Below are positions 54,333 to 62,283 of a DNA stretch of 64,000 bases, in pieces. The stretch's first letter is position 1. Each line of letters starts with the position of its first letter. Position numbers and translations under genes: made by a program. The DNA comes from Lutispora sp003527145 (GTDB lineage Bacteria > Bacillota > Clostridia > Lutisporales > Lutisporaceae), in the NCBI GenBank assembly GCA_029983695.1, contig JASBZB010000008.1, positions 65,108-129,107 of the forward strand, in the 5' to 3' direction. The notes beneath the pieces are model-generated. The model did not search any database. It worked only from the letters and a program-made list of their open reading frames with translations, and was not told the DNA's origin.

Positions 54333-54944
54333 ATGGATAAAAGAATTGAGGATACAATCAAAGCTCTTAATAAGAATAACTTTAAGGCCCGATTTTTTGA
54401 AGATTCGGACACCGCAGTTAAAACTCTGCTGGAAGAAATCAAGGAGACAGATTCCATTGGAATTGGGGGAAGTATGACGATCACAGAATTAGAGCTTCCC
54501 AAACTCTTGCTGGAGAGGGGCAATAAGGTATTTTTTCATTGGCTTGAAACTACTCCTGAAAGCATGGATAATGCCAGAATAAACGCTTCCAGGGCGGATG
54601 TCTATCTTACAAGCACTAATGCATTTACAGTAAAAGGGCAGCTGGTAAATATTGATGGGGTTGGTAATAGAGTGACTTCTATGATATTCGGCCCTAAAAA
54701 AGTCTATATAATATGTGGTATTAATAAACTGGCAGAGAATTTGGAAAAAGCGATTGAGAGAATTAAAGAAAATACATATAAAAATGCAAGGAGGCTCAAT
54801 CTTAAGACACCCTGCGCAATAACCGGGAAATGCAACGATTGTGACAGTCCTCAGAGGATGTGTAGTGTGACTGCCATATTAGAAAAGAAACCATCAAAGA
54901 TTGATATTGAGATTATTATAATAAATAAGTCATTAGGATATTAA
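54333..54944 (+). CDS. LUD domain protein (LutC/YkgG-like)
   Basis: The 203-residue protein has the LUD domain features IGIGGSMTITELELPKLL near residue 42 and STNAFTVKGQLVNIDGVGNRV near 95, with four Cys near the end (CAITGKCNDCDSPQRMC) that may bind an iron-sulfur cluster. Family members serve lactate or related organic-acid oxidation. It leads the gene run to ptb-iorA-iorB with a gap of 25 bases, so a link to 2-oxo- or 2-hydroxyacid metabolism is likely. GGGGGTG precedes the ATG. Confidence 0.85.
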   Translation: MDKRIEDTIKALNKNNFKARFFEDSDTAVKTLLEEIKETDSIGIGGSMTITELELPKLLLERGNKVFFHWLETTPESMDNARINASRADVYLTSTNAFTVKGQLVNIDGVGNRVTSMIFGPKKVYIICGINKLAENLEKAIERIKENTYKNARRLNLKTPCAITGKCNDCDSPQRMCSVTAILEKKPSKIDIEIIIINKSLGY

Positions 54945-54969
54945 AAACGGGATTTACGGAGGTGAAGAC

Positions 54970-55875
54970 ATGATAAAAAACTTTGATGAACTGCTGTCAG
55001 CTGTAAAAAACAATAAGACAATGAAGCTTGCTGTGGCAGCTGCCCAGGATAAAGATGTGCTGGAGGCTGTAAATTCAGCCGCAAAGATGAAGTTGGTAGA
55101 GCCCATCTTAGTAGGAGATGAAGCTGCTATAAGAAATATCATGGATGATATCAATATGGCAGACGAATACAGGATTATACATGAACCAGATGTAATACAA
55201 TCGGCTAAAATCTCTGTATCTTTGGTAAGAGAAGGAAAAGCAGATTTTTTGATGAAGGGAATTTTACAGACTGCTGATATTATGAGAGCCGTTTTGGATA
55301 AGGAAGCCGGATTGAGAAAGGACAGCTTGATAAGCCATGTCATGGTATATCAGGTTCCAAGCTACCATAAATTATTGTTTTTAACAGACGGAGGCATCAA
55401 TGTTGCCCCTGACCTGGAGCAAAAGGTGAAAATACTTGAAAACGCTATTTCAGTATGCAAGGCTATGGGATTGAGTAAAATATATGCTTCTGTTCTCGCC
55501 GGAGCAGAAACCGTTAATGTTAAGATCCCAGCGACTGTCGATGCTGATGCATTATCCAATATGCATGATAAATGGACCAAATTGGAAACTGTTGTAGAAG
55601 GCCCGGTTGCTTTGGATCTGGCCATCAGCAAGGAAGCATGCGAACATAAAAGATATAAAGGCGAGGGCGGGGGAAATGCAGACATTTTATTAGTGCCTTA
55701 TTACGAAGTAGGAAACGCCCTCGGCAAATCATTGACCTACTTTGCAGATTCAAAATCTGCAGGCATTATAATGGGAGCTAAGGCACCCATTGTTTTGGTG
55801 TCCAGAGCAGATACTTCTGAAACAAAATTACTTTCTATTGCTATGGGAAGCATTATAGCCAAAAATATAAAATAA
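54970..55875 (+). CDS. ptb: phosphate acyltransferase, phosphate butyryltransferase-like
   Basis: The 301-residue protein has a phosphotransacylase fold: ADFLMKGILQTADIMRAVL, FLTDGGINVAPDLEQKV and the C-terminal ADILLVPYYEVGNALGKSL, with PIVLVSRADTSETKL at the end. It converts an acyl-CoA and phosphate to acyl phosphate and CoA. Butyryl-CoA is typical of the family; with the ior genes next to it, an arylacetyl- or branched-chain acyl-CoA may be the real substrate. No butyrate kinase gene is in the window. The start follows GGAGG. Confidence 0.83.
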   Translation: MIKNFDELLSAVKNNKTMKLAVAAAQDKDVLEAVNSAAKMKLVEPILVGDEAAIRNIMDDINMADEYRIIHEPDVIQSAKISVSLVREGKADFLMKGILQTADIMRAVLDKEAGLRKDSLISHVMVYQVPSYHKLLFLTDGGINVAPDLEQKVKILENAISVCKAMGLSKIYASVLAGAETVNVKIPATVDADALSNMHDKWTKLETVVEGPVALDLAISKEACEHKRYKGEGGGNADILLVPYYEVGNALGKSLTYFADSKSAGIIMGAKAPIVLVSRADTSETKLLSIAMGSIIAKNIK

Positions 55876-55892
55876 TCTAAGGGGGAATTCTT

Positions 55893-57641
55893 GTGAGACA
55901 TTTAATGTCAGGCAATGAAGCAATTGCCAGAGGAGCTTATGAGGCTGGGGTTACAGTAGCGGCTGCTTACCCGGGAACTCCCAGCACAGAAATTCTGGAA
56001 AATATGGTAGAGTATAAGGATAAGATTTACTCTGAATGGGCACCGAATGAGAAAGTGGCAACCGAGGTAGCAATCGGTGCGTCTATTGGTGGAGCAAGGA
56101 GCCTGGCAGCTATGAAGCATGTTGGTTTAAACGTAGCAGCTGACCCCATTTTTACCTATGCATATCTTGGAGTAAACGCAGGCTTTGTATTGATTACTGC
56201 TGATGATCCGAGCATGCACAGCTCTCAGAATGAACAAGACAACAGATACTATGCAAGGTTTGCAAAGATGGCGATGATAGAGCCTTCCGACAGTCAGGAA
56301 TGCAAGGATTTTATAAAGGAAGCCTATAGAATCAGCGAGGAATTTGATACGCCGGTTTTGTTCAGAGTAACTACGAGAGTTTGTCACAGTAAGAGCATTG
56401 TTGAGTTTGGCGAAAGAGAAGATGTTCCTTTTAAACCTTATAGCAGGAACATACCTAAATATGTTGCAACTCCGGCTAATGCAAAGCTTGCACATGTAAG
56501 AGTAGAAAAAAGGCTAAAGGATTTAGAGGAGTATTCAAATAAATCTCCGCTTAATAAAGCTGAGTATAATAATAAGAGTATCGGAATTATTACCTCTGGA
56601 ATAGCATATCAGTATGTAAAAGAAATATTCGGGGATAATGCTTCCTATCTGAAGCTGGGCTTTACTTATCCCCTGCCGATGGCCCTCATAAAGGAGTTTT
56701 CTGAAAATGTTGAAACTCTATATGTAGTTGAGGAGCTTGAACCATTTATGGAGGAGCAAATCAAGGCAGCAGGAATTAAATGTATAGGCAAGGAGCTTAT
56801 ACCGATTATATACGAATTAAATCCTGAAATAATTGCCAAGGTCATGTTGGACAAGACATATGAATCAAAACCATTGGAAGTAAATGTGGTGCCGCGCCCC
56901 CCTGTTCTTTGCCCGGGCTGCCCTCATAGAGGATTTTTCTACACAATGTCAAAAAAGAAAAATACAGTAGTGACCGGCGATATAGGATGCTATACACTTG
57001 GCGGAGCTCAGCCTCTTGAAGCTTTGGATACATGCATTTGCATGGGAGCCGGCTTTACTGCAGGAATGGGCATGTCAAAAGCCTTTGAGGCCTCAGGCAG
57101 GCAAGGAAAGGTATTTGGGGTTGTAGGAGATTCTACCTTCTTCCATTCGGGAATAACGGGTGCCATAGATATATTGTATAATAAAGGCAAAATGGTTCCG
57201 ATTGTACTGGACAACAGGATTACAGGTATGACCGGGCACCAGCAGAACCCGGGTACCGGAAAAACTTTGATGGGTGATCCTGCTCCTGAGATAGATGTTG
57301 TAGAAATATTAAAGGCCATAGGATATAAAACAGTTAAAGTTGTTGATCCGTGCGACTTGAAGGCCATGGATGAAGTCATAAAGGAAGCTGAAGAAGCAGA
57401 TGAATCCTATGCAATAGTGACAAAACGCCCTTGTGTCTTGATAAAAGGCTTGCCAGCTCCAAAGACAAAGTGCGCAGTTGATAGAGATAAATGCAAAAAA
57501 TGCAAAATGTGCTTAAAGGTAGGATGCCCGGCAATATTTTTCAAAGATGGGAAATCTTATATAGAGCAATCCATGTGCGTAGGCTGCGAGGTATGTATGC
57601 AGGTATGCAAGTTTGATGCTATAGGAAGGGTTGGTGAATAG
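55893..57641 (+). CDS. iorA: indolepyruvate:ferredoxin oxidoreductase alpha subunit
   Basis: This TPP enzyme decarboxylates aryl pyruvates to arylacetyl-CoA and reduces ferredoxin. The 582-residue protein begins with LMSGNEAIARGAYEAGVTVA and has the AYPGTPSTEIL motif, PPVLCPGCPHRGFFY, a TPP-binding GDIGCYTLGG and GVVGDSTFFHSGITG, and two C-terminal [4Fe-4S] motifs (CKKCKMCLKVGCP and CVGCEVCMQVCK). The start is GTG at 55893. It lies 17 bases after ptb and 1 base before iorB. Confidence 0.95.
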   Translation: MRHLMSGNEAIARGAYEAGVTVAAAYPGTPSTEILENMVEYKDKIYSEWAPNEKVATEVAIGASIGGARSLAAMKHVGLNVAADPIFTYAYLGVNAGFVLITADDPSMHSSQNEQDNRYYARFAKMAMIEPSDSQECKDFIKEAYRISEEFDTPVLFRVTTRVCHSKSIVEFGEREDVPFKPYSRNIPKYVATPANAKLAHVRVEKRLKDLEEYSNKSPLNKAEYNNKSIGIITSGIAYQYVKEIFGDNASYLKLGFTYPLPMALIKEFSENVETLYVVEELEPFMEEQIKAAGIKCIGKELIPIIYELNPEIIAKVMLDKTYESKPLEVNVVPRPPVLCPGCPHRGFFYTMSKKKNTVVTGDIGCYTLGGAQPLEALDTCICMGAGFTAGMGMSKAFEASGRQGKVFGVVGDSTFFHSGITGAIDILYNKGKMVPIVLDNRITGMTGHQQNPGTGKTLMGDPAPEIDVVEILKAIGYKTVKVVDPCDLKAMDEVIKEAEEADESYAIVTKRPCVLIKGLPAPKTKCAVDRDKCKKCKMCLKVGCPAIFFKDGKSYIEQSMCVGCEVCMQVCKFDAIGRVGE

Positions 57642-57642
57642 G

Positions 57643-58215
57643 ATGAAAGCAGTAAAGAACATTCTTCTTGTAGGGGTCGGAGGTCAAGGTACAATTCTGG
57701 TGAGCAAGATTCTAACTTCGGGCCTTGTTAAAGCAGGATATGATGTGAAGATGTCAGAGGTCCACGGCATGGCTCAGAGGGGAGGAAGCGTTACTACCCA
57801 AGTCAGGTACGGAGAAAAAGTATATTCACCAATAATAGGCAGAGGTATGGCTGATATCTTGGTGGCTTTTGAAAAAATGGAAGCAGCAAGATGGATAGAA
57901 TATCTAAAGCCTGATGGCATAGTAGTAGTAAATAATTATGAGATACCGTCTCTGCCCATAGCTATTGGTAAGGCTGAATATCCTCAAGGCGTAATGGAAG
58001 CTTTAGCAAAGAATTTTAAAACCATAGAAATTGATGCCGCCAAAACTGCTATGGAGTTGGGAAATATTAAAACCCAGAATATTGTCCTGCTGGGAGCGCT
58101 GGTTAAAGCTTTTGAGCTTAATGAAATTGATTGGATAGAGATTCTAAAGGAAATTATACCTGAGAAAATGCTTGAAATTAATATTAAGGCCTTTGAAAAA
58201 GGGATGAGATTATAA
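57643..58215 (+). CDS. iorB: indolepyruvate:ferredoxin oxidoreductase beta subunit
   Basis: The 190-residue protein has the gamma-type oxidoreductase motif ILLVGVGGQGTILVSKIL, EVHGMAQRGGSVTTQVRYG and LLGALVKAFEL. With IorA it forms the active enzyme of the arylpyruvate pathway. The ATG at 57643 with GGTGA upstream is preferred over TTG at 57631. A terminator follows. Confidence 0.95.
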   Translation: MKAVKNILLVGVGGQGTILVSKILTSGLVKAGYDVKMSEVHGMAQRGGSVTTQVRYGEKVYSPIIGRGMADILVAFEKMEAARWIEYLKPDGIVVVNNYEIPSLPIAIGKAEYPQGVMEALAKNFKTIEIDAAKTAMELGNIKTQNIVLLGALVKAFELNEIDWIEILKEIIPEKMLEINIKAFEKGMRL

Positions 58216-58227
58216 TATAAAACTTCA

Positions 58228-58253
58228 GGGGGGACTTAGTTCTCCCCTTTTTT
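58228..58253 (+). terminator. terminator after iorB
   Basis: GGGGGGA pairs with TCTCCCC around a CTTAGT loop, followed by six T residues. Confidence 0.85.
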
Positions 58254-58267
58254 AAGGTGTGTCATAT

Positions 58268-60316
58268 ATGAAAGCAAATTTAGAAAAATTGAATGATGAG
58301 CAACTGGAAGCTGTCAGGCATTATAAAGGTCCTTGCCTGGTAATAGCAGGCCCCGGAACGGGAAAGACCACTGTGATAACTCATAGGGTGATGTATTTGG
58401 TCAAACATCATAGAGTTGGGCCTGGGAAAATACTTGTAGTGACATTTACAAAGGCGGCTGCTAAAGAGATGGAAGAAAGGTTCTGCAAGCTCCCGGGATA
58501 TTCAAAAGAATATAATGCTGTAACATTCGGTACTTTTCACTCCATATTTTTTAGAATATTGAGGAAATATGAAGATTATAGGCTGGAAGATATCCTGGAT
58601 GAAAAAGAGAGATATATGATAATAAAATCAATAATAAAAAGCTCAGGTTATAGCTTTTTCGAGGATGAGCAGGTTATAGAAGCCATAATAAGCGAAATGT
58701 CATATATTCAGAATGCTCTCATGGACCTTGATGATTATAAGCCTGATTCAATAGATAGGAATGCATTTAAAAGCATTGCAGAACAGTATGAAAACTATAA
58801 GCATAATAACAGAAAATATGATTATGACGATATGCTAACACATTGTTACCATATACTTGTCAATAACCCGCATGTGTTAAAAAGCGTTAGGGAAAAATTC
58901 GGTTATATACTTATTGATGAGTTTCAAGATATAAATAAAGTACAATTTGAAACTATGAAGATTATTGCGTCGCCATTAAACAATATCTTTATTGTAGGTG
59001 ACGATGACCAATCTATATATAGGTTTAGAGGGGCAGACCCAGGGATAATGTTTGAATTTTCCAATGCATATAAAGCTTCTGCCAAAATAACGTTGAAGTA
59101 TAATTACAGAAGCAGCAAGGCTATAATAAATTCTGCCATGTCCTTAATAAATAATAATAGAAATAGATATCAGAAAAGCTTTAAGACTACAAAAGATATG
59201 GGCATGTACCCTTCGGTGGTAAGAGTTGAAGATTTTGAGGAAGAAGCTAAGATAATTAGAGAAAAGATAGCAAGCCGAGTAAAGAAGGGCGGAAATTATT
59301 CGGAATTTGCGGTCATATACAGGACCAACCTCCAGTCAAGGGCCCTAATTGATGCCTTTATTGCAGGTAATATACCCTTTATATCTTATGATGGGGTGGC
59401 GTCAGTATATAATCACTGGATATTTATGGACATATTGTGTTATTTTAAAGCTGCGTTAGGTATAGAAAAAAATAATAGCATATTAAGGATAATAAACAAA
59501 CCAAATCGTTACATAGCCAGAACAGTTATAGAGAATGCTTTAAATAAAGATGGAGATCTTATAGATAATATTATCAAATCAGGTGCTTTAAACGACCTTC
59601 AGATAAGAAAGCTGTATGAATTGAAAGATAGCTTATTAAGAATTAAAGATATGCCTCCGGGTAAAGCAGTCAGATATATAAGAAGCTTTGCAGGATATGA
59701 AGAATATATAAGGGATTACGCATATGTGAAATCTATAGAATTAAAATTGTTCAAGGAAATATTAGAAGAAATAAACAGTTCAGCAGAGAGCTTCACCAAT
59801 ATATTGGATTATATCGAGCATATAAGAAAAATTGCGGAGTCAGTTCGCAATAAATATAGAGATACTAAAAAAAGTGACAGCGTAGCTTTAATGACTATGC
59901 ATAAAGCTAAGGGATTAGAATTTGATCAGGTTTTCATATCAGGAGCAGTAGACGGTATAGTGCCGTATTATAGAGATGATGCTATATTATCAGCTGACCT
60001 GGAAGATGAGAGAAGACTGTTTTATGTCGCTATGACAAGGGCGAGAAACGAACTATGGATAGTTGTTCCTAAGCACAGATTTTCTCAGAAAACTTCAGCC
60101 TCCAGATTTATAGAAGAGATAGATGCATGGCTAAAAGATTATAAATGCAATATTAAATCCGGTGATATAATACATCATAAACATTTTGGTGATGGTACTG
60201 TTAAGGAAATCAGTGAGACGTCGGAAGGATGCAGAATTATAGCGGACTTCAACGGTACGATCAAGAAATTAAGCCTTGATGTTTTGATAAAAAACAAGAT
60301 AATCAGATTGAATTAG
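58268..60316 (+). CDS. UvrD/PcrA-type DNA helicase
   Basis: The 682-residue protein is a superfamily 1 helicase. The Q motif is near NDEQLEAV, Walker A is AGPGTGKTTVITHRV, motif II is DEFQDINK, motif III is GDDDQSIYRFRGA, motif IV contains LKYNYRSSKAI, motif V is ALMTMHKAKGLEFDQVFI, and motif VI is RRLFYVAMTRARNELWI. The C-terminal part ends in a short KHFGDGTVKEI Tudor-like segment, as in PcrA, which contacts RNA polymerase. It lacks other UvrD additions. The ATG at 58268 has AAGGTG 8 bases upstream; GTG at 58259 is an alternative. Confidence 0.94.
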   Translation: MKANLEKLNDEQLEAVRHYKGPCLVIAGPGTGKTTVITHRVMYLVKHHRVGPGKILVVTFTKAAAKEMEERFCKLPGYSKEYNAVTFGTFHSIFFRILRKYEDYRLEDILDEKERYMIIKSIIKSSGYSFFEDEQVIEAIISEMSYIQNALMDLDDYKPDSIDRNAFKSIAEQYENYKHNNRKYDYDDMLTHCYHILVNNPHVLKSVREKFGYILIDEFQDINKVQFETMKIIASPLNNIFIVGDDDQSIYRFRGADPGIMFEFSNAYKASAKITLKYNYRSSKAIINSAMSLINNNRNRYQKSFKTTKDMGMYPSVVRVEDFEEEAKIIREKIASRVKKGGNYSEFAVIYRTNLQSRALIDAFIAGNIPFISYDGVASVYNHWIFMDILCYFKAALGIEKNNSILRIINKPNRYIARTVIENALNKDGDLIDNIIKSGALNDLQIRKLYELKDSLLRIKDMPPGKAVRYIRSFAGYEEYIRDYAYVKSIELKLFKEILEEINSSAESFTNILDYIEHIRKIAESVRNKYRDTKKSDSVALMTMHKAKGLEFDQVFISGAVDGIVPYYRDDAILSADLEDERRLFYVAMTRARNELWIVVPKHRFSQKTSASRFIEEIDAWLKDYKCNIKSGDIIHHKHFGDGTVKEISETSEGCRIIADFNGTIKKLSLDVLIKNKIIRLN

Positions 60317-60347
60317 AATTTCAAGCATTATTTTTGAGGTGAAAAAT

Positions 60348-60602
60348 ATGAGATACATTAAAGTAATAAGAATATCCGGCAGCTATTTTGCCAGGGAGTT
60401 TGAGAAAAGTGAGAAATCCAGAAAGGCCGTAAAAAAAAGAGAGGTGGATGAGAAAACAGTTGCAGAACAATTTCTAAAAGGTGACGCAACTGTAAGAGTG
60501 ATCTTTGAGGATAACGACAGGAAGCCTATTGACTTGTCTTATGAAAGCGATGAAGATAAAATTAAGCGCTATTTAGGGCCTAAGTTTTTGGAGAATTATT
60601 AA
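60348..60602 (+). CDS. small hypothetical protein (84 aa)
   Basis: I do not recognise this family. The protein begins MRYIKVIRISGSYFAREFEK and has a strongly charged middle (KSRKAVKKREVDEKTVAEQF) and an acidic end; it seems cytoplasmic, with no membrane segment. The start at 60348 is chosen over GTG 60339, which lies inside the GAGGTGA site. It follows the helicase gene by 31 bases and may share its mRNA. Confidence 0.6.
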   Translation: MRYIKVIRISGSYFAREFEKSEKSRKAVKKREVDEKTVAEQFLKGDATVRVIFEDNDRKPIDLSYESDEDKIKRYLGPKFLENY

Positions 60603-60854
60603 ATAGGGAACTGGGAACACGGTTCCACATGGATTACCACGCAGGGTATTTATATCTGGATAAATGTTGATATGTATAGTAATATTTATGTAGGTATTAA
60701 TCTGTTTTCATAACTGATAAAATAGTGCAAGCTTACAAAGTCTTAGTTTGGGAGCATAAGGCGAATTGCTCCAAAGGAGCAAGAGAAGATGCCCTGGGGC
60801 ATTTGGAATCGTTATCAGTCATGACAATAGAGTTGATAAAGAGGAGGAATTTTT
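60603..60854 (+). other. structured intergenic region upstream of mtnP
   Basis: The region contains TTGCTCC at 60766-60772 flanked on both sides by GGAGCA (60751-60756 and 60776-60781), so two alternative hairpins exclude each other. ATGCCC and GGGCAT (60789-60802) form another stem. The third copy of the GTTATCAGT motif is at 60807-60831. I see no known riboswitch class in it. Confidence 0.5.
60807..60831 (+). promoter_or_regulatory. third copy of the GTTATCAGT motif, upstream of mtnP
   Basis: AATCGTTATCAGTCATG followed by ACAATAGA, 24 bases before the mtnP start. It shares 19 of 25 positions with the other two copies. Confidence 0.4.
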
Positions 60855-61610
60855 GTGGAACATAAAGCTGATATAGGAGTATTCGGGGGCTCCGGTTTCT
60901 ATTCTTTTTTGCCTGAGGTCGATGAAATAGATATTGATACACCTTATGGCAAGCCAAGTGACAAGATATCAATTGCATCGATAGGGGATAAAAAAGTTGC
61001 ATTTTTGCCCAGACATGGCAAAAATCATTCTTATCCTCCCCATACAATTCCTTATAGAGCTAATCTATATGCTATGAAAATGCTTGGAGTAAAAAGTATC
61101 ATTGCTCCAACAGCATCGGGAAGTTTGAAGCCGTATATAAAGCCGGGAGACTTTGTAATATGTGATGACTTTGTAGACAGAACCTGGGGAAGAAAGGACA
61201 CCTATTTCGAAGGCCCGGAGACCAAGCATATATCAGGCGCAGAGCCTTACGATGCTAAGCTGAGGGGATTGGCCACTGAGGCGTGCAAAGCGTTGAATAT
61301 TAAAGCACACAATAGCGGAACCGTTGTAGTAATTCAAGGTCCCAGGTTTTCTACTAAGTCAGAAAGTCGCTGGTTCAGCAAAATGGGCTGGGATGTAATA
61401 AATATGACTCAATATCCTGAATGCATATTAGCAAAGGAGTTAGATATTCCCTACATAAACATTGCTTTGATAACAGACTATGATGCGGGACTTGAAGGCG
61501 ATGAAGATATTAAGCCTGTTACTGAAGAAGAGGTCTTTAGGGTATTCAATGAGAATAACAGCAAGGTTAAAAAATTGATATTTCATATTATTGAAAAAAT
61601 TGACTTATAA
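60855..61610 (+). CDS. mtnP: S-methyl-5'-thioadenosine phosphorylase family protein
   Basis: The 251-residue protein has the purine-phosphorylase signature FGGSGFYSFL, phosphate-binding LPRHGKNHSYPPH, APTASGSLKPYIKPGDFVI and the WGRKDTYFEGP and VVIQGPRFSTKSESR segments typical of the MTAP group. It would split 5'-methylthioadenosine (or a related nucleoside) in methionine salvage. The start is GTG at 60855 with GAGGAGG upstream. The tmk-like gene follows after a 22-base gap. Confidence 0.9.
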   Translation: MEHKADIGVFGGSGFYSFLPEVDEIDIDTPYGKPSDKISIASIGDKKVAFLPRHGKNHSYPPHTIPYRANLYAMKMLGVKSIIAPTASGSLKPYIKPGDFVICDDFVDRTWGRKDTYFEGPETKHISGAEPYDAKLRGLATEACKALNIKAHNSGTVVVIQGPRFSTKSESRWFSKMGWDVINMTQYPECILAKELDIPYINIALITDYDAGLEGDEDIKPVTEEEVFRVFNENNSKVKKLIFHIIEKIDL

Positions 61611-61632
61611 TTGACATGTGATGGAGGATAAA

Positions 61633-62247
61633 TTGAAGAGTAAAGGGATATTAATCGTATTTGAAGGTATGGATCAATCAGGAAAAGGAACTCAGTCAAG
61701 GTTGTTTGTAAAAAAGCTCAGAGAATTAGGCTATAAGGCTGAATATATGCATTTTCACGATGTTGATACTCCTTTGGGAAAAGAGATTCAGCTTTTTCTG
61801 GAAGGCCGAAGGAATTTCAGTCCTCAGGTCAGGCAGTTGCTCTATGCTGCAAATCGCTATGAAAAAGCCGAATCCCTTCTAAATATCTTGGAGCAAAGTG
61901 ATTTTTTAGTTGTAGACAGATATATTCCATCAGGTCTTGCATATGGCTTGGCAAACGATCTGGAACTGAACTGGATGCTTGAATTGGAAAGCAAACTGCC
62001 CCAACCGGACTTAGTTGTATTGATAGATATATCTTCACAGACTTCAAGTACCAGAAAACATGAAGAAAGAAGAGATGTATACGAAAGAGACTATAGCTTT
62101 TTGGATAAAGTAAAGCAATCTTACCTATATTTAGCAGATAAATATAATTATATTGTAGTAAATGGAGAAAAAGAATCAAAGCATGTACATAAAGAAATTT
62201 GGGAAAAGGTCTGGAGTAGAATTGAGCACAATAATATAAATGAGTAG
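61633..62247 (+). CDS. tmk: thymidylate kinase-like protein
   Basis: The 204-residue protein has the P-loop EGMDQSGKGTQ (near residue 11), where the usual Gly after Asp is Gln, and the DRYIPSGLAYG motif of dTMP kinases. The C-terminal half contains an Arg-rich LID region (STRKHEERRDVYERD). It is probably a dTMP kinase, but the P-loop change leaves room for another nucleotide substrate. The start is TTG at 61633 with GGAGG 5 bases upstream; ATG 61621 is an alternative. Its last residues NINE lie within the palindrome shared with the convergent decarboxylase gene. Confidence 0.85.
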   Translation: MKSKGILIVFEGMDQSGKGTQSRLFVKKLRELGYKAEYMHFHDVDTPLGKEIQLFLEGRRNFSPQVRQLLYAANRYEKAESLLNILEQSDFLVVDRYIPSGLAYGLANDLELNWMLELESKLPQPDLVVLIDISSQTSSTRKHEERRDVYERDYSFLDKVKQSYLYLADKYNYIVVNGEKESKHVHKEIWEKVWSRIEHNNINE

Positions 62248-62283
62248 AGGTTTTGCATTGCAAAACCTCTACTCATTTATATT
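62233..62283. terminator. 51-bp palindromic bidirectional terminator that includes both stop codons
   Basis: Arms of 25 bases (62233-62257 and 62259-62283) are perfectly complementary around a single T. Each arm encodes N-I-N-E and a TAG stop for the convergent gene on its strand. The structural loop is probably ATT. It is followed by A/T-rich sequence on each side. Confidence 0.9.

Noticed and set aside
60603..60854. SAM, purine, THF or ZTP riboswitch before mtnP
   Set aside because: Hairpins are present but the conserved core sequences of these classes are not.
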